Origin: Tatumella saanichensis
GTDB taxonomy: Bacteria > Pseudomonadota > Gammaproteobacteria > Enterobacterales > Enterobacteriaceae
Assembly (NCBI RefSeq): GCF_000439375.1
Contig: NZ_ATMI01000004.1
Coordinates: 86,964-150,963, forward strand
Length of the DNA: 64,000 bases
Direction: 5' to 3'
How positions within the stretch are numbered: the first letter of the stretch is position 1; every line of letters begins with the position of its first letter. The position numbers and the translations under genes were made by a program. Of the stretch, positions 17,079 to 25,859 are shown piece after piece. The notes under the pieces were generated by a model, which was given only the letters and a program-made list of their open reading frames with translations, was not told where the DNA came from and did not search any database.

Positions 17079-19391
17079 ATGAAAACTGAGCAATCACTGA
17101 CCTCCACCCACTGGGGCACCTATCAGGTTGAGGCCGACGGTGAAAAAATCATCGCCATGACGCCGGTCTCCTGGGATAAAAATCCGTCCCGTATCGGCCA
17201 GTCAATGCCGGAAGCGATCACCGGTAATACCCGTATTCGTCGCCCGGCTGTGCGCCTCGGTTATCTAAAAAATGGCCCTGATTCCCGTGAAGGACGTGGC
17301 AAAGAGCCCTTTGTCGAAGTCAGCTGGGAGCAAGCGCTGGCGCTAGTGGCCCGCGACATGCAATCGGTCAAAGCACGCCACGGTAATGAGGCGATCTTTG
17401 GCGGCTCCTATGGCTGGGGCAGCGCCGGACGTTTTCACCATGTGCAGAGCCAGTTGCACCGGTTTCTAAAAGGCTTTGGTGGCTACACAGCCAGTACCAA
17501 CACCTACAGCAGCGCCGCAGGCGAACGGATCCTGCCGCACATTATTGGCCCGCTGAGCCCACTGCATAAGCAACATACCCATTTTTCAGTGCTGGCGGAA
17601 CACTGCGAAGTGTTTATGGCCATCGGCGGATTACCGGTTCGCAATGCCCAGGTCAATGTCGGTGGGGCCAGCGACCATATGCTGAAACACTGGTTAGAGG
17701 AGATGCAGGCGAAGGGTGTCAAGTTTATCAACGTCAGCCCAGTGAAAAATGACCTGAGTGCGGTCAGCAATGCCGAGTGGCTAGCGGTTAAACCCGGTAC
17801 CGATACCGCGCTATTGCTGGCGCTCTGCCAAACTCTTATCCGCGAAAATCTGCATAATCAGTCGTTTATCGATAGCCATACCGTCGGTTTTGAGCCTCTG
17901 CGCCGTTATCTGCTGGGGGAAACCGATGGTATTGAGAAAAATGCTGACTGGGCTGCCCCCATCACTGGCCTGAGTGCTACGCAGATCACCGAGCTGGCCC
18001 ATACCCTGGCCCGTCATCGCAGCATGATCAATATCTCTTGGTCGATTCAGCGTTCACGCCAAGGAGAACAGGCTTATTGGGCCACCGTTGCCCTGACAGC
18101 GCTGCTCGGACAGATTGGGACGCCAGGGGGCGGTTTGGCCTTCGGTTATGCTTGCACCAACCTGGCAGGGGCCGACCGTGTCGCCTTCTCCGGGCCGCGT
18201 CTGCCGGCTGGGGAAAATAAGGTGAAAACGGAGATCCCGGTGGCGCGGATCTCAGACCTGCTACTCAATCCGGGAGGTGAATACCAGTTCGACGGTAAAG
18301 ATTGCCGTTTCCCAGATATCCGCTTGGTCTATTGGGCCGGTGGTAACCCGTTCCACCATCATCAGGATCTCAACCGCCTGGTTGAGGCGTGGCGCCGTCC
18401 AGAAACCGTGATCGTCCATGAGCAATACTGGACTGCCCAGGCAAAATTCTCGGATATCGTCCTACCGGCGACAACAGTGCTGGAGCGTAATGATATTGGT
18501 AGCGGTAGCCATGATGGCTTTATGGTGGCGATGCGCCAACATATTGCCCCAGTCGCCGAATCCCGTGATGATTATGCGATTTTCAGTGATCTCGCGGCCC
18601 GTCTCGGCTTTGCTGAGCAGTTTACTGAAAACCGCAACCCGGAACAGTGGCTGCGCCATCTGTATGATGAGTCCCGCCCGCGGGCATTACAGGAAGGGAT
18701 TGAACTGCCACCTTTTGATGAGTTCTGGGAACAGGGAAAACTGGAATTTAAACGTCCGGAAACGCCACAAATCTTCCTCGAGGCATTCCGCCGGGATCCG
18801 CAGCAGAATCCGCTGTCGACCCCGTCAGGAAAAATCGAGCTGTATTCTGAGACCATTGCCGCCTTTGGCTACCGCGAATGCCCTGGCTATCCGTTCTGGG
18901 ACCCACAGGAAGCCGAATATCAGCAGCAACAGGCAACAGAATGGCCACTGCACATGCTGTCTAGCCAGCCCCGCACCCGCCTACACAGCCAGTATGATCA
19001 TGGCAGTGTCAGTCGTAGCACCAAAGTGCAGGGCCGCGAACCAGTGTGGATGCATCCGCAGGATGCGGCAGCACGGGGGATCAGTGAAGGATCGGTGGTA
19101 AAAATCTTCAATCAGCGCGGGGCAATCCTCGCGGGTGTGCATATCAGTGACCAGATCCGCCAAGGGGTTATCCAAATCTCCACCGGTGCTTGGTATGATC
19201 CTCAGGACCCATCAGTACCAGGTTCACTGGATAAACATGGCAATCCAAACGTATTGACCGAAGATCGCGGCAGTTCACGACTCGGTCAGGGATGCAGTGC
19301 CCAAAGCTGTAAAGTTGAGATTGAAGCCTGGACCCAACCACTGCCAGAGATCACCGCCTTTTCTCCACCGCCTTTTGTCACACACGATTAA
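17079..19391 (+). CDS. Molybdopterin S/N-oxide reductase, BisC/TorZ type
   Basis: A 770-residue oxidoreductase of the DMSO reductase family that carries bis-MGD molybdenum. There is no iron-sulfur cysteine motif and no twin-arginine signal, so it should be cytosolic like biotin or methionine sulfoxide reductase BisC. The molybdenum-ligand serine is in SYGWGSAGR (about residue 111). Cofactor-binding segments include GQIGTPGGGLAFGYA, WAGGNPFHHHQDLNR and the C-terminal NVLTEDRGSSRLGQGCSAQ. Reduction of methionine sulfoxide or biotin sulfoxide is the best guess. Its neighbour mtnB suggests a sulfur-metabolism link. The electron donor gene is not adjacent. Confidence 0.85.
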   Translation: MKTEQSLTSTHWGTYQVEADGEKIIAMTPVSWDKNPSRIGQSMPEAITGNTRIRRPAVRLGYLKNGPDSREGRGKEPFVEVSWEQALALVARDMQSVKARHGNEAIFGGSYGWGSAGRFHHVQSQLHRFLKGFGGYTASTNTYSSAAGERILPHIIGPLSPLHKQHTHFSVLAEHCEVFMAIGGLPVRNAQVNVGGASDHMLKHWLEEMQAKGVKFINVSPVKNDLSAVSNAEWLAVKPGTDTALLLALCQTLIRENLHNQSFIDSHTVGFEPLRRYLLGETDGIEKNADWAAPITGLSATQITELAHTLARHRSMINISWSIQRSRQGEQAYWATVALTALLGQIGTPGGGLAFGYACTNLAGADRVAFSGPRLPAGENKVKTEIPVARISDLLLNPGGEYQFDGKDCRFPDIRLVYWAGGNPFHHHQDLNRLVEAWRRPETVIVHEQYWTAQAKFSDIVLPATTVLERNDIGSGSHDGFMVAMRQHIAPVAESRDDYAIFSDLAARLGFAEQFTENRNPEQWLRHLYDESRPRALQEGIELPPFDEFWEQGKLEFKRPETPQIFLEAFRRDPQQNPLSTPSGKIELYSETIAAFGYRECPGYPFWDPQEAEYQQQQATEWPLHMLSSQPRTRLHSQYDHGSVSRSTKVQGREPVWMHPQDAAARGISEGSVVKIFNQRGAILAGVHISDQIRQGVIQISTGAWYDPQDPSVPGSLDKHGNPNVLTEDRGSSRLGQGCSAQSCKVEIEAWTQPLPEITAFSPPPFVTHD

Positions 19392-19552
19392 GTCAGTACA
19401 GACCCCCGGTAGTTACGCTGCCGGGGACTCAAAAAGACTTAGGGCTCGCCGTTCTCATCGTAGTGAATGTCGATAGCAGGCGGCCGGTAACCGCTAGGCA
19501 ATCCCTGCCTATACCGCTATAGCGTGCTCCATCTTTTCTTCAGGGCATAAAA

Positions 19553-19585
19553 AAACGCCTGTCACAAAGCATGTGACAGGCGTTT
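19553..19585 (-). terminator. Strong terminator of the NCS1 permease gene
   Basis: A perfect 14-pair stem (AAACGCCTGTCACA with its complement) around AAGCA. Read on the minus strand it is followed by a run of T, a classical intrinsic terminator 21 bases past the permease stop. A weaker hairpin (19404-19426) follows the molybdoenzyme gene on the plus strand. Confidence 0.85.
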
Positions 19586-19606
19586 GCTGAACGTCATTGA
19601 AGCAGA

Positions 19607-20983
19607 CTATACGAGCTGTGCGCGGCGGCGACTGAGCAGTGGGTAAGCAATGCCCGTCACGACCATACTGATCACCCAAGAGATATCTACCCCAGGGATC
19701 ATGTTGGCGTAAGGCCCTGAGAAAAAGGCATTGGAGACAAACGGGATTTGCACCACAATTCCTAGGAAGTAGACCGCCAGGGCGATCACATTGGCCCGAC
19801 CATAAATCCCGCCGTCGGCACTGAATATAGAGCGAATATCATACTTCATACGCTTAATTAGGTAGAAGTCGATAAGATTAATCATACTCCACGGGATCAG
19901 CACAGAAATCAGTGCAAAGATTAGGTTCAAGAACAGGCTGACGAAATCGCCCGCCGCTGCCAATGCCACCAGTGAACACACCACTAAAATCACCAGCGAA
20001 GTAAATACCCTGACTTTCAGAGCCGGTTTCCATGCCGGGAAAAAGGTCTGTACCGAGGAGATAATCGATAAGGTACCTCCATACAGGTTCATCGAGTTAT
20101 GGCAGATGATATTGATTAAAAACAGGATGATCAGTACCGGTCCGAAAACTCCCGTTGCTTCTCTGGAAGCCACCATGGTATCTGTGCCGGCCGGCACTAA
20201 GCTGACCGCCAGCATACCGAATAAAAACGCCAGAATCGTGCCGCCACAGGTCCCCAGATAGGTATAGATAAAGGGTTTGAAGACCCCGATTTTTGCCGGT
20301 AGATAACGGGAATAGTCAGAAGTATAGGGTGAAAAACTGATTTGCCAGACCGCGCCGATACAGAAGGTACCAAACCAACCGGCAAAGGAGAAACCACCAC
20401 GGGTAAAGAAATCAGCAGGCAAATCATGAAACAGCATGATGGCGATACCGATCAGTAAAGCGGCACCCATCACCCAGGCGCCAATATAGTTAATTTTATG
20501 GATAAACCGGTAGCCGATAACCCCAATTAGAGTTGCAGCAACAGCGCCAATCAGCGTGGCGGCATGCAACGGAACATCCGGAACCATATTATTAATAATT
20601 CTGCCCGAAAGTGTGATATTGGAAATAAAGAACCCAAGATAAATCACTGACGAGAAAAAGATTAATAATAAAGAACCGTAGCGTCCGAACTGTGCCCGAC
20701 TCTGCAGCATCTGTGGAATTCCGACCTGAGGTCCCTGGGCCGACGTTAGGGCCAGGAAAATACCCCCAAACAGATGCCCGAAAATAATGGCACTGATCGC
20801 AGAAGCCATATTCAGATGATAAGTTTCAGTGGCTACCGCCCCTGTGGAAACCGCCAACGGTGCGATATTTGTACAAAACCATAGCGTAAATAAGCTTTTG
20901 ACCTTTCCTTGTCGTTCCTCTGGTTTTACATAATCAATCGATTTATCTTCGATTAATTGAGAATTTTCTTGCGATGTCGTCAT
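19607..20983 (-). CDS. NCS1 family permease (cytosine/purine/hydantoin/allantoin type)
   Basis: A 458-residue inner membrane protein with about 12 helices. I prefer the ATG at 20983; a GTG four codons upstream (20995) has its purine-rich site too close. Characteristic segments are GPQVGIPQMLQSRAQFGRYGS in the helix 2-3 region, GAVWQISFSPYTSDYSRYLP and CHNSMNLYGG. These belong to the cytosine/purine branch. Substrates of the family are nucleobases, hydantoins, allantoin and vitamins. It is divergent from a hydroxypyruvate isomerase-like gene and an N-formylglutamate amidohydrolase, which suggests an imported nitrogen compound degraded by those enzymes. Confidence 0.87.
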   Translation of the reverse strand: MTTSQENSQLIEDKSIDYVKPEERQGKVKSLFTLWFCTNIAPLAVSTGAVATETYHLNMASAISAIIFGHLFGGIFLALTSAQGPQVGIPQMLQSRAQFGRYGSLLLIFFSSVIYLGFFISNITLSGRIINNMVPDVPLHAATLIGAVAATLIGVIGYRFIHKINYIGAWVMGAALLIGIAIMLFHDLPADFFTRGGFSFAGWFGTFCIGAVWQISFSPYTSDYSRYLPAKIGVFKPFIYTYLGTCGGTILAFLFGMLAVSLVPAGTDTMVASREATGVFGPVLIILFLINIICHNSMNLYGGTLSIISSVQTFFPAWKPALKVRVFTSLVILVVCSLVALAAAGDFVSLFLNLIFALISVLIPWSMINLIDFYLIKRMKYDIRSIFSADGGIYGRANVIALAVYFLGIVVQIPFVSNAFFSGPYANMIPGVDISWVISMVVTGIAYPLLSRRRAQLV

Positions 20984-21589
20984 TACTTTTGCCACTCTTC
21001 ACGTTTTTATCATCCTGATTGTTGCCCCCTATAATAGAGAACTTTCATTTATATCCCAAACGATCCCTGAAATAAAATTCCATCTCATTCCAATTACTAC
21101 CCCCTAAGTACCAATAATTTATCCATATAATGCAGATTTATAACGGATAATTTCATCGCTTTTACACATAATAAAAAAGTCATATGCCAGTAGAATAATG
21201 ACCAGTAACTTACTGACGTGGCTGACTTTTTAAAAAATATCTTTCACTGATTATTTTTGTCATATTATATTGATGCCAACGATAATAATAACTTGGTAAA
21301 ATATCTTGTTGAAATGAGTAATGGGGATAACACGTCATTAGGTCATTTTGAAGTAAAAGAGGCCGGTCAAAGCACCACATTGGCAGATTTATGCCGCGAC
21401 AAGACGGAACCTACTCGCTGATATCCAGCAGTGCAACTGCCATAAACGGAACCTGATATCGCTGGCGACGGGTGAGTAGTTGTCTCTAATACCACGGGGT
21501 CCCCGCTGGCAGAATATCTGCCCGCCCCTCATACTTAACAGCGGTTTCAGAGCGGCCTTTCCGCTCTGTCTGAGTAAGGAGAAGGTAAA
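20984..21589. other. 606-base AT-rich divergent intergenic region
   Basis: The region separates the leftward NCS1 permease from the rightward isomerase-amidohydrolase pair and must hold both promoters. It is markedly more AT-rich than its neighbours between about 21000 and 21330. An ORF of 36 codons (21314-21424, starting MSNGDNTSLG) has no family resemblance and I do not call it a gene. No clear palindromic operator was found. Confidence 0.5.
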
Positions 21590-22390
21590 ATGTCCCCTGA
21601 GCTGCGATTCTGCGCCAACCTGAAATGGCTGTTTACCGAACTGGCTTTTCCAGCGCGATTTGACGCTGCAGCAGCTGCCGGTTTCCGTGCGGTCGAGTAC
21701 GCTTCCCCTTATGCTTTTAGCGTAGCGGATCAGCAGCATTGGCTCAGCAACAACGGTTTACAGCTGAGAGTGATCAATACTCCCACCGGTTCTGCAGGCA
21801 CCCTGACCGCTTCCGGGCAGGCCTGTCATCCCCATTCGGTAGCCGCTTTTCAACACGATTTTGCATTGGCCTTGGAATATGCCACCGCGCTGGGTTGTCC
21901 GATGATCCATCTGCAAGCCGGTATTCGGCCACCCGAGGTATCCGTCGACCACGCATTCGCGACCCTATGTCAGAATGTCAGTGATGCTAGCCAACTGGCC
22001 ACCAGAGAGGGGATCACCCTATTGCTGGAAGCTATTAATCCGCAGGACATTCCGGGATATTTCCTGACTACCCAGGCGGCAGCATTATCGGTGATTAAAC
22101 AAGTCGCCGCTCCATCAGTCGGACTATTGTTCGATATTTATCACTGTCAGCGAGCAGAAGGTGATGTCACTGCCCGTCTACGGCAGTATCTGCCCTGGGT
22201 CCGTCATGTTCAGGTCGCAGCTCCCCCGGATCGTAATGAACCCGGATGCGGTGAACTAAATTGGCCGTTTTTATTCGCGGAATTACAGCAACTGAATTAT
22301 CAAGGCTGGATAGGATGCGAATATCGTCCTCAGGGCAGTACGGCCGTGGGGCTCGACTGGTTATTACCCTACACAACGCCGAGAAAATAG
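21590..22390 (+). CDS. Hydroxypyruvate isomerase family protein (Hyi/OtnI type)
   Basis: A 266-residue TIM-barrel isomerase. It matches the Hyi family along its length: LRFCANLKWLF at the start, GFRAVEYASPY, LLLEAINPQDIPGYFL with the metal-binding glutamate, FDIYHCQRAEGD with Asp/His ligands, and WIGCEYRPQ near the end. The reaction is hydroxypyruvate to tartronate semialdehyde, or a 2-oxo-tetronate isomerization in the OtnI branch. AAGGAG precedes the ATG. An N-formylglutamate amidohydrolase gene follows after 51 bases in the same direction. Confidence 0.88.
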   Translation: MSPELRFCANLKWLFTELAFPARFDAAAAAGFRAVEYASPYAFSVADQQHWLSNNGLQLRVINTPTGSAGTLTASGQACHPHSVAAFQHDFALALEYATALGCPMIHLQAGIRPPEVSVDHAFATLCQNVSDASQLATREGITLLLEAINPQDIPGYFLTTQAAALSVIKQVAAPSVGLLFDIYHCQRAEGDVTARLRQYLPWVRHVQVAAPPDRNEPGCGELNWPFLFAELQQLNYQGWIGCEYRPQGSTAVGLDWLLPYTTPRK

Positions 22391-22441
22391 GCCTACATGA
22401 CAAATCCACTTTTTGATTAACCTTACACAGGGAGTCTCAAC

Positions 22442-23224
22442 GTGTCAGAAAAACTAATCAGTGCTGGCGAACCTGCGCCCTTTACCGTCCGTCGTGCTCA
22501 GGGTTCTTCACCGTTTTTATTGCTCTGTGACCACGCCGGTCGCCGTATCCCGCAAAAACTGGGTGGGCTCGGCATCAGTGAGGTAGAACTCAACCGCCAT
22601 ATCGGTTGGGATATCGGGGCGTTGGCAGTCTCAGAGCAGCTCAGCGATAAGTTGGATGCTACCTTGATCTCTCAGACTTGGTCACGGCTGGTGATTGACT
22701 GTAACCGGCCACCATCGGTTGAAAGTGCCTTTCCGGTGATCTCGGAAGCTACCCCTATTCCTGGCAACCAAGGCTTGTCTGATGAGGACAAGGCGATACG
22801 CCGTCGAGAAATTTTTGACCCTTATCATACTGAAATCCGCCAACTGATTGAGCAGCGGCGTCAGCGGGGCCAGCCAACCTGTATTATCGCTATGCACAGC
22901 TTTACGCCGGTATTTCTGGATGTGCCGCGCCCTTGGCATATCGGCTTGCTGTATCACCGTCTGAAGGCCTATCCACAGGCACTACTGGCACAGCTCCGCA
23001 CCCAGCCAAACTGGGTGGTGGGTGATAACCAGCCTTACTCAGTCTCGGATGCCACCGACTATGCCATTCCGCAACACGCTGAGAAAAATGGTCTGCCTTC
23101 GGTCGCCATCGAGATACGTCAGGACCTGATCGCTGATGCCGCAGGCCAAGCAGAATGGGCTGAATCCCTAGCCCCGCTGTTACAGGCAGCTTGGCAGAAC
23201 TACTGCAACACGCCGTCACACTAA
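22442..23224 (+). CDS. N-formylglutamate amidohydrolase family protein
   Basis: A 260-residue hydrolase starting with GTG, with GGGAG nine bases upstream. The fold is that of HutG/FGase: LLCDHAGRRIP near residue 27 with an Asp-His pair, LVIDCNRPP, AMHSFTPVF with a metal histidine, and VAIEIRQDL with the late glutamate. Classical members release formate from N-formylglutamate in histidine degradation, but no hut genes are here. Members outside hut operons act on unknown N-formyl or N-acyl compounds. It is co-directional with the isomerase gene and probably co-transcribed. Confidence 0.86.
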   Translation: MSEKLISAGEPAPFTVRRAQGSSPFLLLCDHAGRRIPQKLGGLGISEVELNRHIGWDIGALAVSEQLSDKLDATLISQTWSRLVIDCNRPPSVESAFPVISEATPIPGNQGLSDEDKAIRRREIFDPYHTEIRQLIEQRRQRGQPTCIIAMHSFTPVFLDVPRPWHIGLLYHRLKAYPQALLAQLRTQPNWVVGDNQPYSVSDATDYAIPQHAEKNGLPSVAIEIRQDLIADAAGQAEWAESLAPLLQAAWQNYCNTPSH

Positions 23225-23238
23225 TCGCCACACCGGAT

Positions 23239-23260
23239 GCCCGACTGTCATCGGTCGGGC
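23239..23260 (+). terminator. Hairpin after the amidohydrolase gene
   Basis: GCCCGAC and GTCGGGC pair around an eight-base loop, 15 bases after the stop codon. It lacks a U-run, so function as a terminator is uncertain. Confidence 0.4.
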
Positions 23261-23497
23261 CAGTCGAGCGAGCATATCCGTAGAGATAATGGCAATTTCG
23301 TGAAAATGGACTATTTTGGGGAAGATAATGACTTATTTGCAGGTATCATAGGGAGAAACGAACTTCCCACATCAAAGCGGGCAGTTATTCCCAATGGCTA
23401 CGCTTACTTGAAGCAGTGATATATCCCACATAAATACAGATTATCAGTACATCATATCAATATAAGAATAAATCTCAGCAAAACTGGCCCAAAACTT

Positions 23498-23534
23498 GCT
23501 AAGGTTAGCCTCCGTATACTAAGGTAAATATACG
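23498..23534. promoter_or_regulatory. Paired palindromes upstream of the proP-like gene
   Basis: GCTAAGGTTAGC (23498-23509) is a palindrome with five-base arms. CGTATA and TATACG (23513-23518, 23529-23534) form a second one. TAAGGT occurs in both, 20 bases apart, which is two helical turns. The sites lie 135-171 bases before the transporter start, in a 444-base gap (23225-23668) with no other gene that I can support. This would suit a regulator, possibly for osmotic control, but no known consensus is matched. Confidence 0.4.
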
Positions 23535-23668
23535 TCAATAAGCATTGACCTGAAATTTGTCCGCGTTACTGGCTTCTTATAGCTTTCATTCCCCCTCTTT
23601 TGATACAGCACCATTTCTGGCAACGAAAGCTATAAGGCGGCCTCATCATAAAACGTTATGAGGAATCT

Positions 23669-25123
23669 ATGACGAGTAGTACCACTGATAAGCAGAAGAA
23701 ACCCTTCTGGAACAAGAAACAACAGAAAGAGCTGACTGTTGACGATATCACTATCGTTGATAACGAGATGCTGAAGCGCGCTGTCGGTGCTGCCGCCCTA
23801 GGTAATGCCATGGAGTGGTTTGACTTTGGTGTCTTCAGTTACTTAGCGGTAACTATCGGTAAGGTGTTCTTCTCGAATGCCAGCTCTGCCGCCCAGCTGA
23901 TTGCCACTTTTGGTACCTTTGCTGCGGCTTTCTTGGTGCGTCCAGTAGGCGGCCTAGTCTTTGGCCCACTGGGTGACCGTTATGGTCGTCAGAAAATCTT
24001 AGCCATCACCATGATCATGATGGCGATTGGCACTTTCTGTATCGGTCTGATCCCTTCTTACGACAGTATCGGTATCATGGCACCGATACTGCTGCTGGCT
24101 GCCCGTCTGTTACAGGGCTTCTCTACCGGTGGTGAATACGGCGGTGCGGCGACCTTTATCGCAGAATACTCTACCGATAAACGTCGTGGCTTTATGGGCA
24201 GTTTCCTTGAGTTTGGGACCCTAGGGGGTTACCTGCTAGGTGCCGGTCTGGTGACCGGTTTAACCTACGCCATGCCTGCTCAGACGATGCTGGATTGGGG
24301 GTGGAGAATTCCATTCTTTATCGCGGCCCCTCTGGGTCTGTTCGGTCTGTATCTGCGTCTGAAACTGGAAGAAACTCCAGCATTCCAACAGCATATGGAA
24401 AAACAAGAAGCGCTGGAACACAGCAAGCCTCGTCTGGGACTGTTCCAGATGCTGGCAAAATACCGTGCACAGATGCTGAAATGCATCGGTTTGGTACTGC
24501 TGTTTAACGTCTCTAACTATATGCTGACCTCTTACATGCCAAGCTATCTGACCGGTATCCTGCACCTTAGTGATCTAAGCAGCCTGATCTTGGTAATGGT
24601 GGTGATGTTTGTGATGATGCCACTGACACTGATGTGGGGTCACTGGACCGATAAGGTCGGCCGTCGTCCGGTAATTGCCGCCGGCTCAATCGGTCTGATT
24701 GTCCTGTCGATTCCTTGTCTGATGCTGATCTGTTCAGGCAGCATGTGGGGCGTGTTTGCCGGTCTGATTATCCTTGGTTTTGTTCACACCTGTTTCAGCG
24801 GCACCATGCCAGCCACCCTGCCAGCACTGTTCACCACCGATATTCGTTATAGTGCACTGGCGATCGGTTTTAACGTGTCAGTGTCACTGTTTGGTGGTAC
24901 CACACCGCTGCTGGCAGCCTGGCTGGTCGACAAGACCCACAACCTGATGGTGCCTGCGTATTACCTGATGGTGGCCGGTGTGATTGGACTGATCACTGTG
25001 TTTACCCTGCGTGAAACAGCCAGCCGTCCGCTGCGTGGTTCAACCCCGGCAGTAGGCTCTAAAGCTGAAGCGATGAAGCTGATTAAAAAGCTGAAACGCC
25101 CTACTAAGAACACCGCGGCATAA
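23669..25123 (+). CDS. ProP-like proline/betaine:H+ symporter lacking the C-terminal coiled coil
   Basis: A 484-residue MFS transporter of the metabolite:H+ symporter group. It shares LGNAMEWFDFGVFSYLA, GDRYGRQKILAIT, GFSTGGEYGGAATFIAEYS and WGWRIPFFIA with ProP, so uptake of proline, betaine or another zwitterion is likely. It differs from E. coli ProP in a lysine-rich N-terminal extension (about 20 residues) and in ending at KLIKKLKRPTKNTAA, without the osmosensory coiled coil of the 500-residue protein. GAGGA precedes the ATG. It is monocistronic, with its own terminator. Confidence 0.85.
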   Translation: MTSSTTDKQKKPFWNKKQQKELTVDDITIVDNEMLKRAVGAAALGNAMEWFDFGVFSYLAVTIGKVFFSNASSAAQLIATFGTFAAAFLVRPVGGLVFGPLGDRYGRQKILAITMIMMAIGTFCIGLIPSYDSIGIMAPILLLAARLLQGFSTGGEYGGAATFIAEYSTDKRRGFMGSFLEFGTLGGYLLGAGLVTGLTYAMPAQTMLDWGWRIPFFIAAPLGLFGLYLRLKLEETPAFQQHMEKQEALEHSKPRLGLFQMLAKYRAQMLKCIGLVLLFNVSNYMLTSYMPSYLTGILHLSDLSSLILVMVVMFVMMPLTLMWGHWTDKVGRRPVIAAGSIGLIVLSIPCLMLICSGSMWGVFAGLIILGFVHTCFSGTMPATLPALFTTDIRYSALAIGFNVSVSLFGGTTPLLAAWLVDKTHNLMVPAYYLMVAGVIGLITVFTLRETASRPLRGSTPAVGSKAEAMKLIKKLKRPTKNTAA

Positions 25124-25140
25124 TCAGGCGCGATAAACAA

Positions 25141-25167
25141 AAAACCGAGCATTTGCTCGGTTTTTTT
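25141..25167 (+). terminator. Intrinsic terminator of the proP-like gene
   Basis: CCGAGC and GCTCGG pair around ATTT, extended by A:T pairs and followed by seven T. It lies 18 bases after the stop and separates the gene from the converging ABC operon. Confidence 0.85.
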
Positions 25168-25184
25168 ATGCCTGTTTTTGTGGC

Positions 25185-25859
25185 CTAGCGGTCGATAATC
25201 CGCCCTGCCTGCATGGTAACAGCGCGGTCACACATATGATCAATCACATCTGGGTCGTGACTGACCAACACCATCGTCAATTGATGCTCACGTTTCAAGT
25301 CGTTTAATAGGTTGAGAATCTCCGCCTGCACCGACATGTCTAGCGCCGAAGTTGGTTCATCCAGCAACACAATTTTCGGTTCGAGTAATAACGCACGCAC
25401 AATCGCCACCCGCTGGCGCTGACCACCAGATAGCTGATGGGGATAACGGTCCATAAAGGCGGGATCTAATCCAACCTGCCGAAAACCCTGCTCGATGCGC
25501 TGCTCAATATTATCCAGTCCGAAACGTTTCAGCGGTTCTGCTAAGGTACGGCGCAACCGGTGGCGGGGATGCAGAGACGCATAAGGGTCCTGAAACACCA
25601 TCTGCACCTCACGGCGCAAGCTGCCGCGGAATTCCTGACCAGGGGTAATCCGGTTCTCTGCCAGCACCATCTCTCCCTGCCAGTGCGGGTTTAATCCGGC
25701 CATGACCCACAGTAGCGAGGATTTGCCACATCCTGATGGCCCAACCAGCCCGAAGCACTCTCCAGCAGCAACCTGCAAATGAACATCCTCAACCACCTGA
25801 CGAAACTGGTGGCCTTGCGGATGAAAAACATGAATGTCATTCAGTTGGATAATACTCAT
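25185..25859 (-). CDS. Peptide/nickel-type ABC transporter ATPase (second)
   Basis: A 224-residue cytoplasmic ATPase, last gene of a five-gene operon. The ATG at 25859 overlaps the stop of the preceding ATPase (ATGA), so I prefer it over a longer frame reaching 25937. Walker A is GPSGCGKSS, the signature LSGGQRQR, Walker B IVLLDEPTSALD, and the switch histidine is in VSHDPD. It lacks the long C-terminal iron-sulfur extension of OppF/DppF, so it is more like NikE or SapF. Confidence 0.9.
   Translation of the reverse strand: MSIIQLNDIHVFHPQGHQFRQVVEDVHLQVAAGECFGLVGPSGCGKSSLLWVMAGLNPHWQGEMVLAENRITPGQEFRGSLRREVQMVFQDPYASLHPRHRLRRTLAEPLKRFGLDNIEQRIEQGFRQVGLDPAFMDRYPHQLSGGQRQRVAIVRALLLEPKIVLLDEPTSALDMSVQAEILNLLNDLKREHQLTMVLVSHDPDVIDHMCDRAVTMQAGRIIDR

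Noticed and set aside
20990..21330. Possible horizontally acquired element in the AT-rich gap
   Set aside because: The AT-rich composition alone is normal for a long promoter region; no integrase, repeat or insertion sequence ends were found.
23237..23419. 60-codon ORF after the N-formylglutamate amidohydrolase gene
   Set aside because: Starts within a hairpin, without a ribosome binding site, and the translation has no family similarity.
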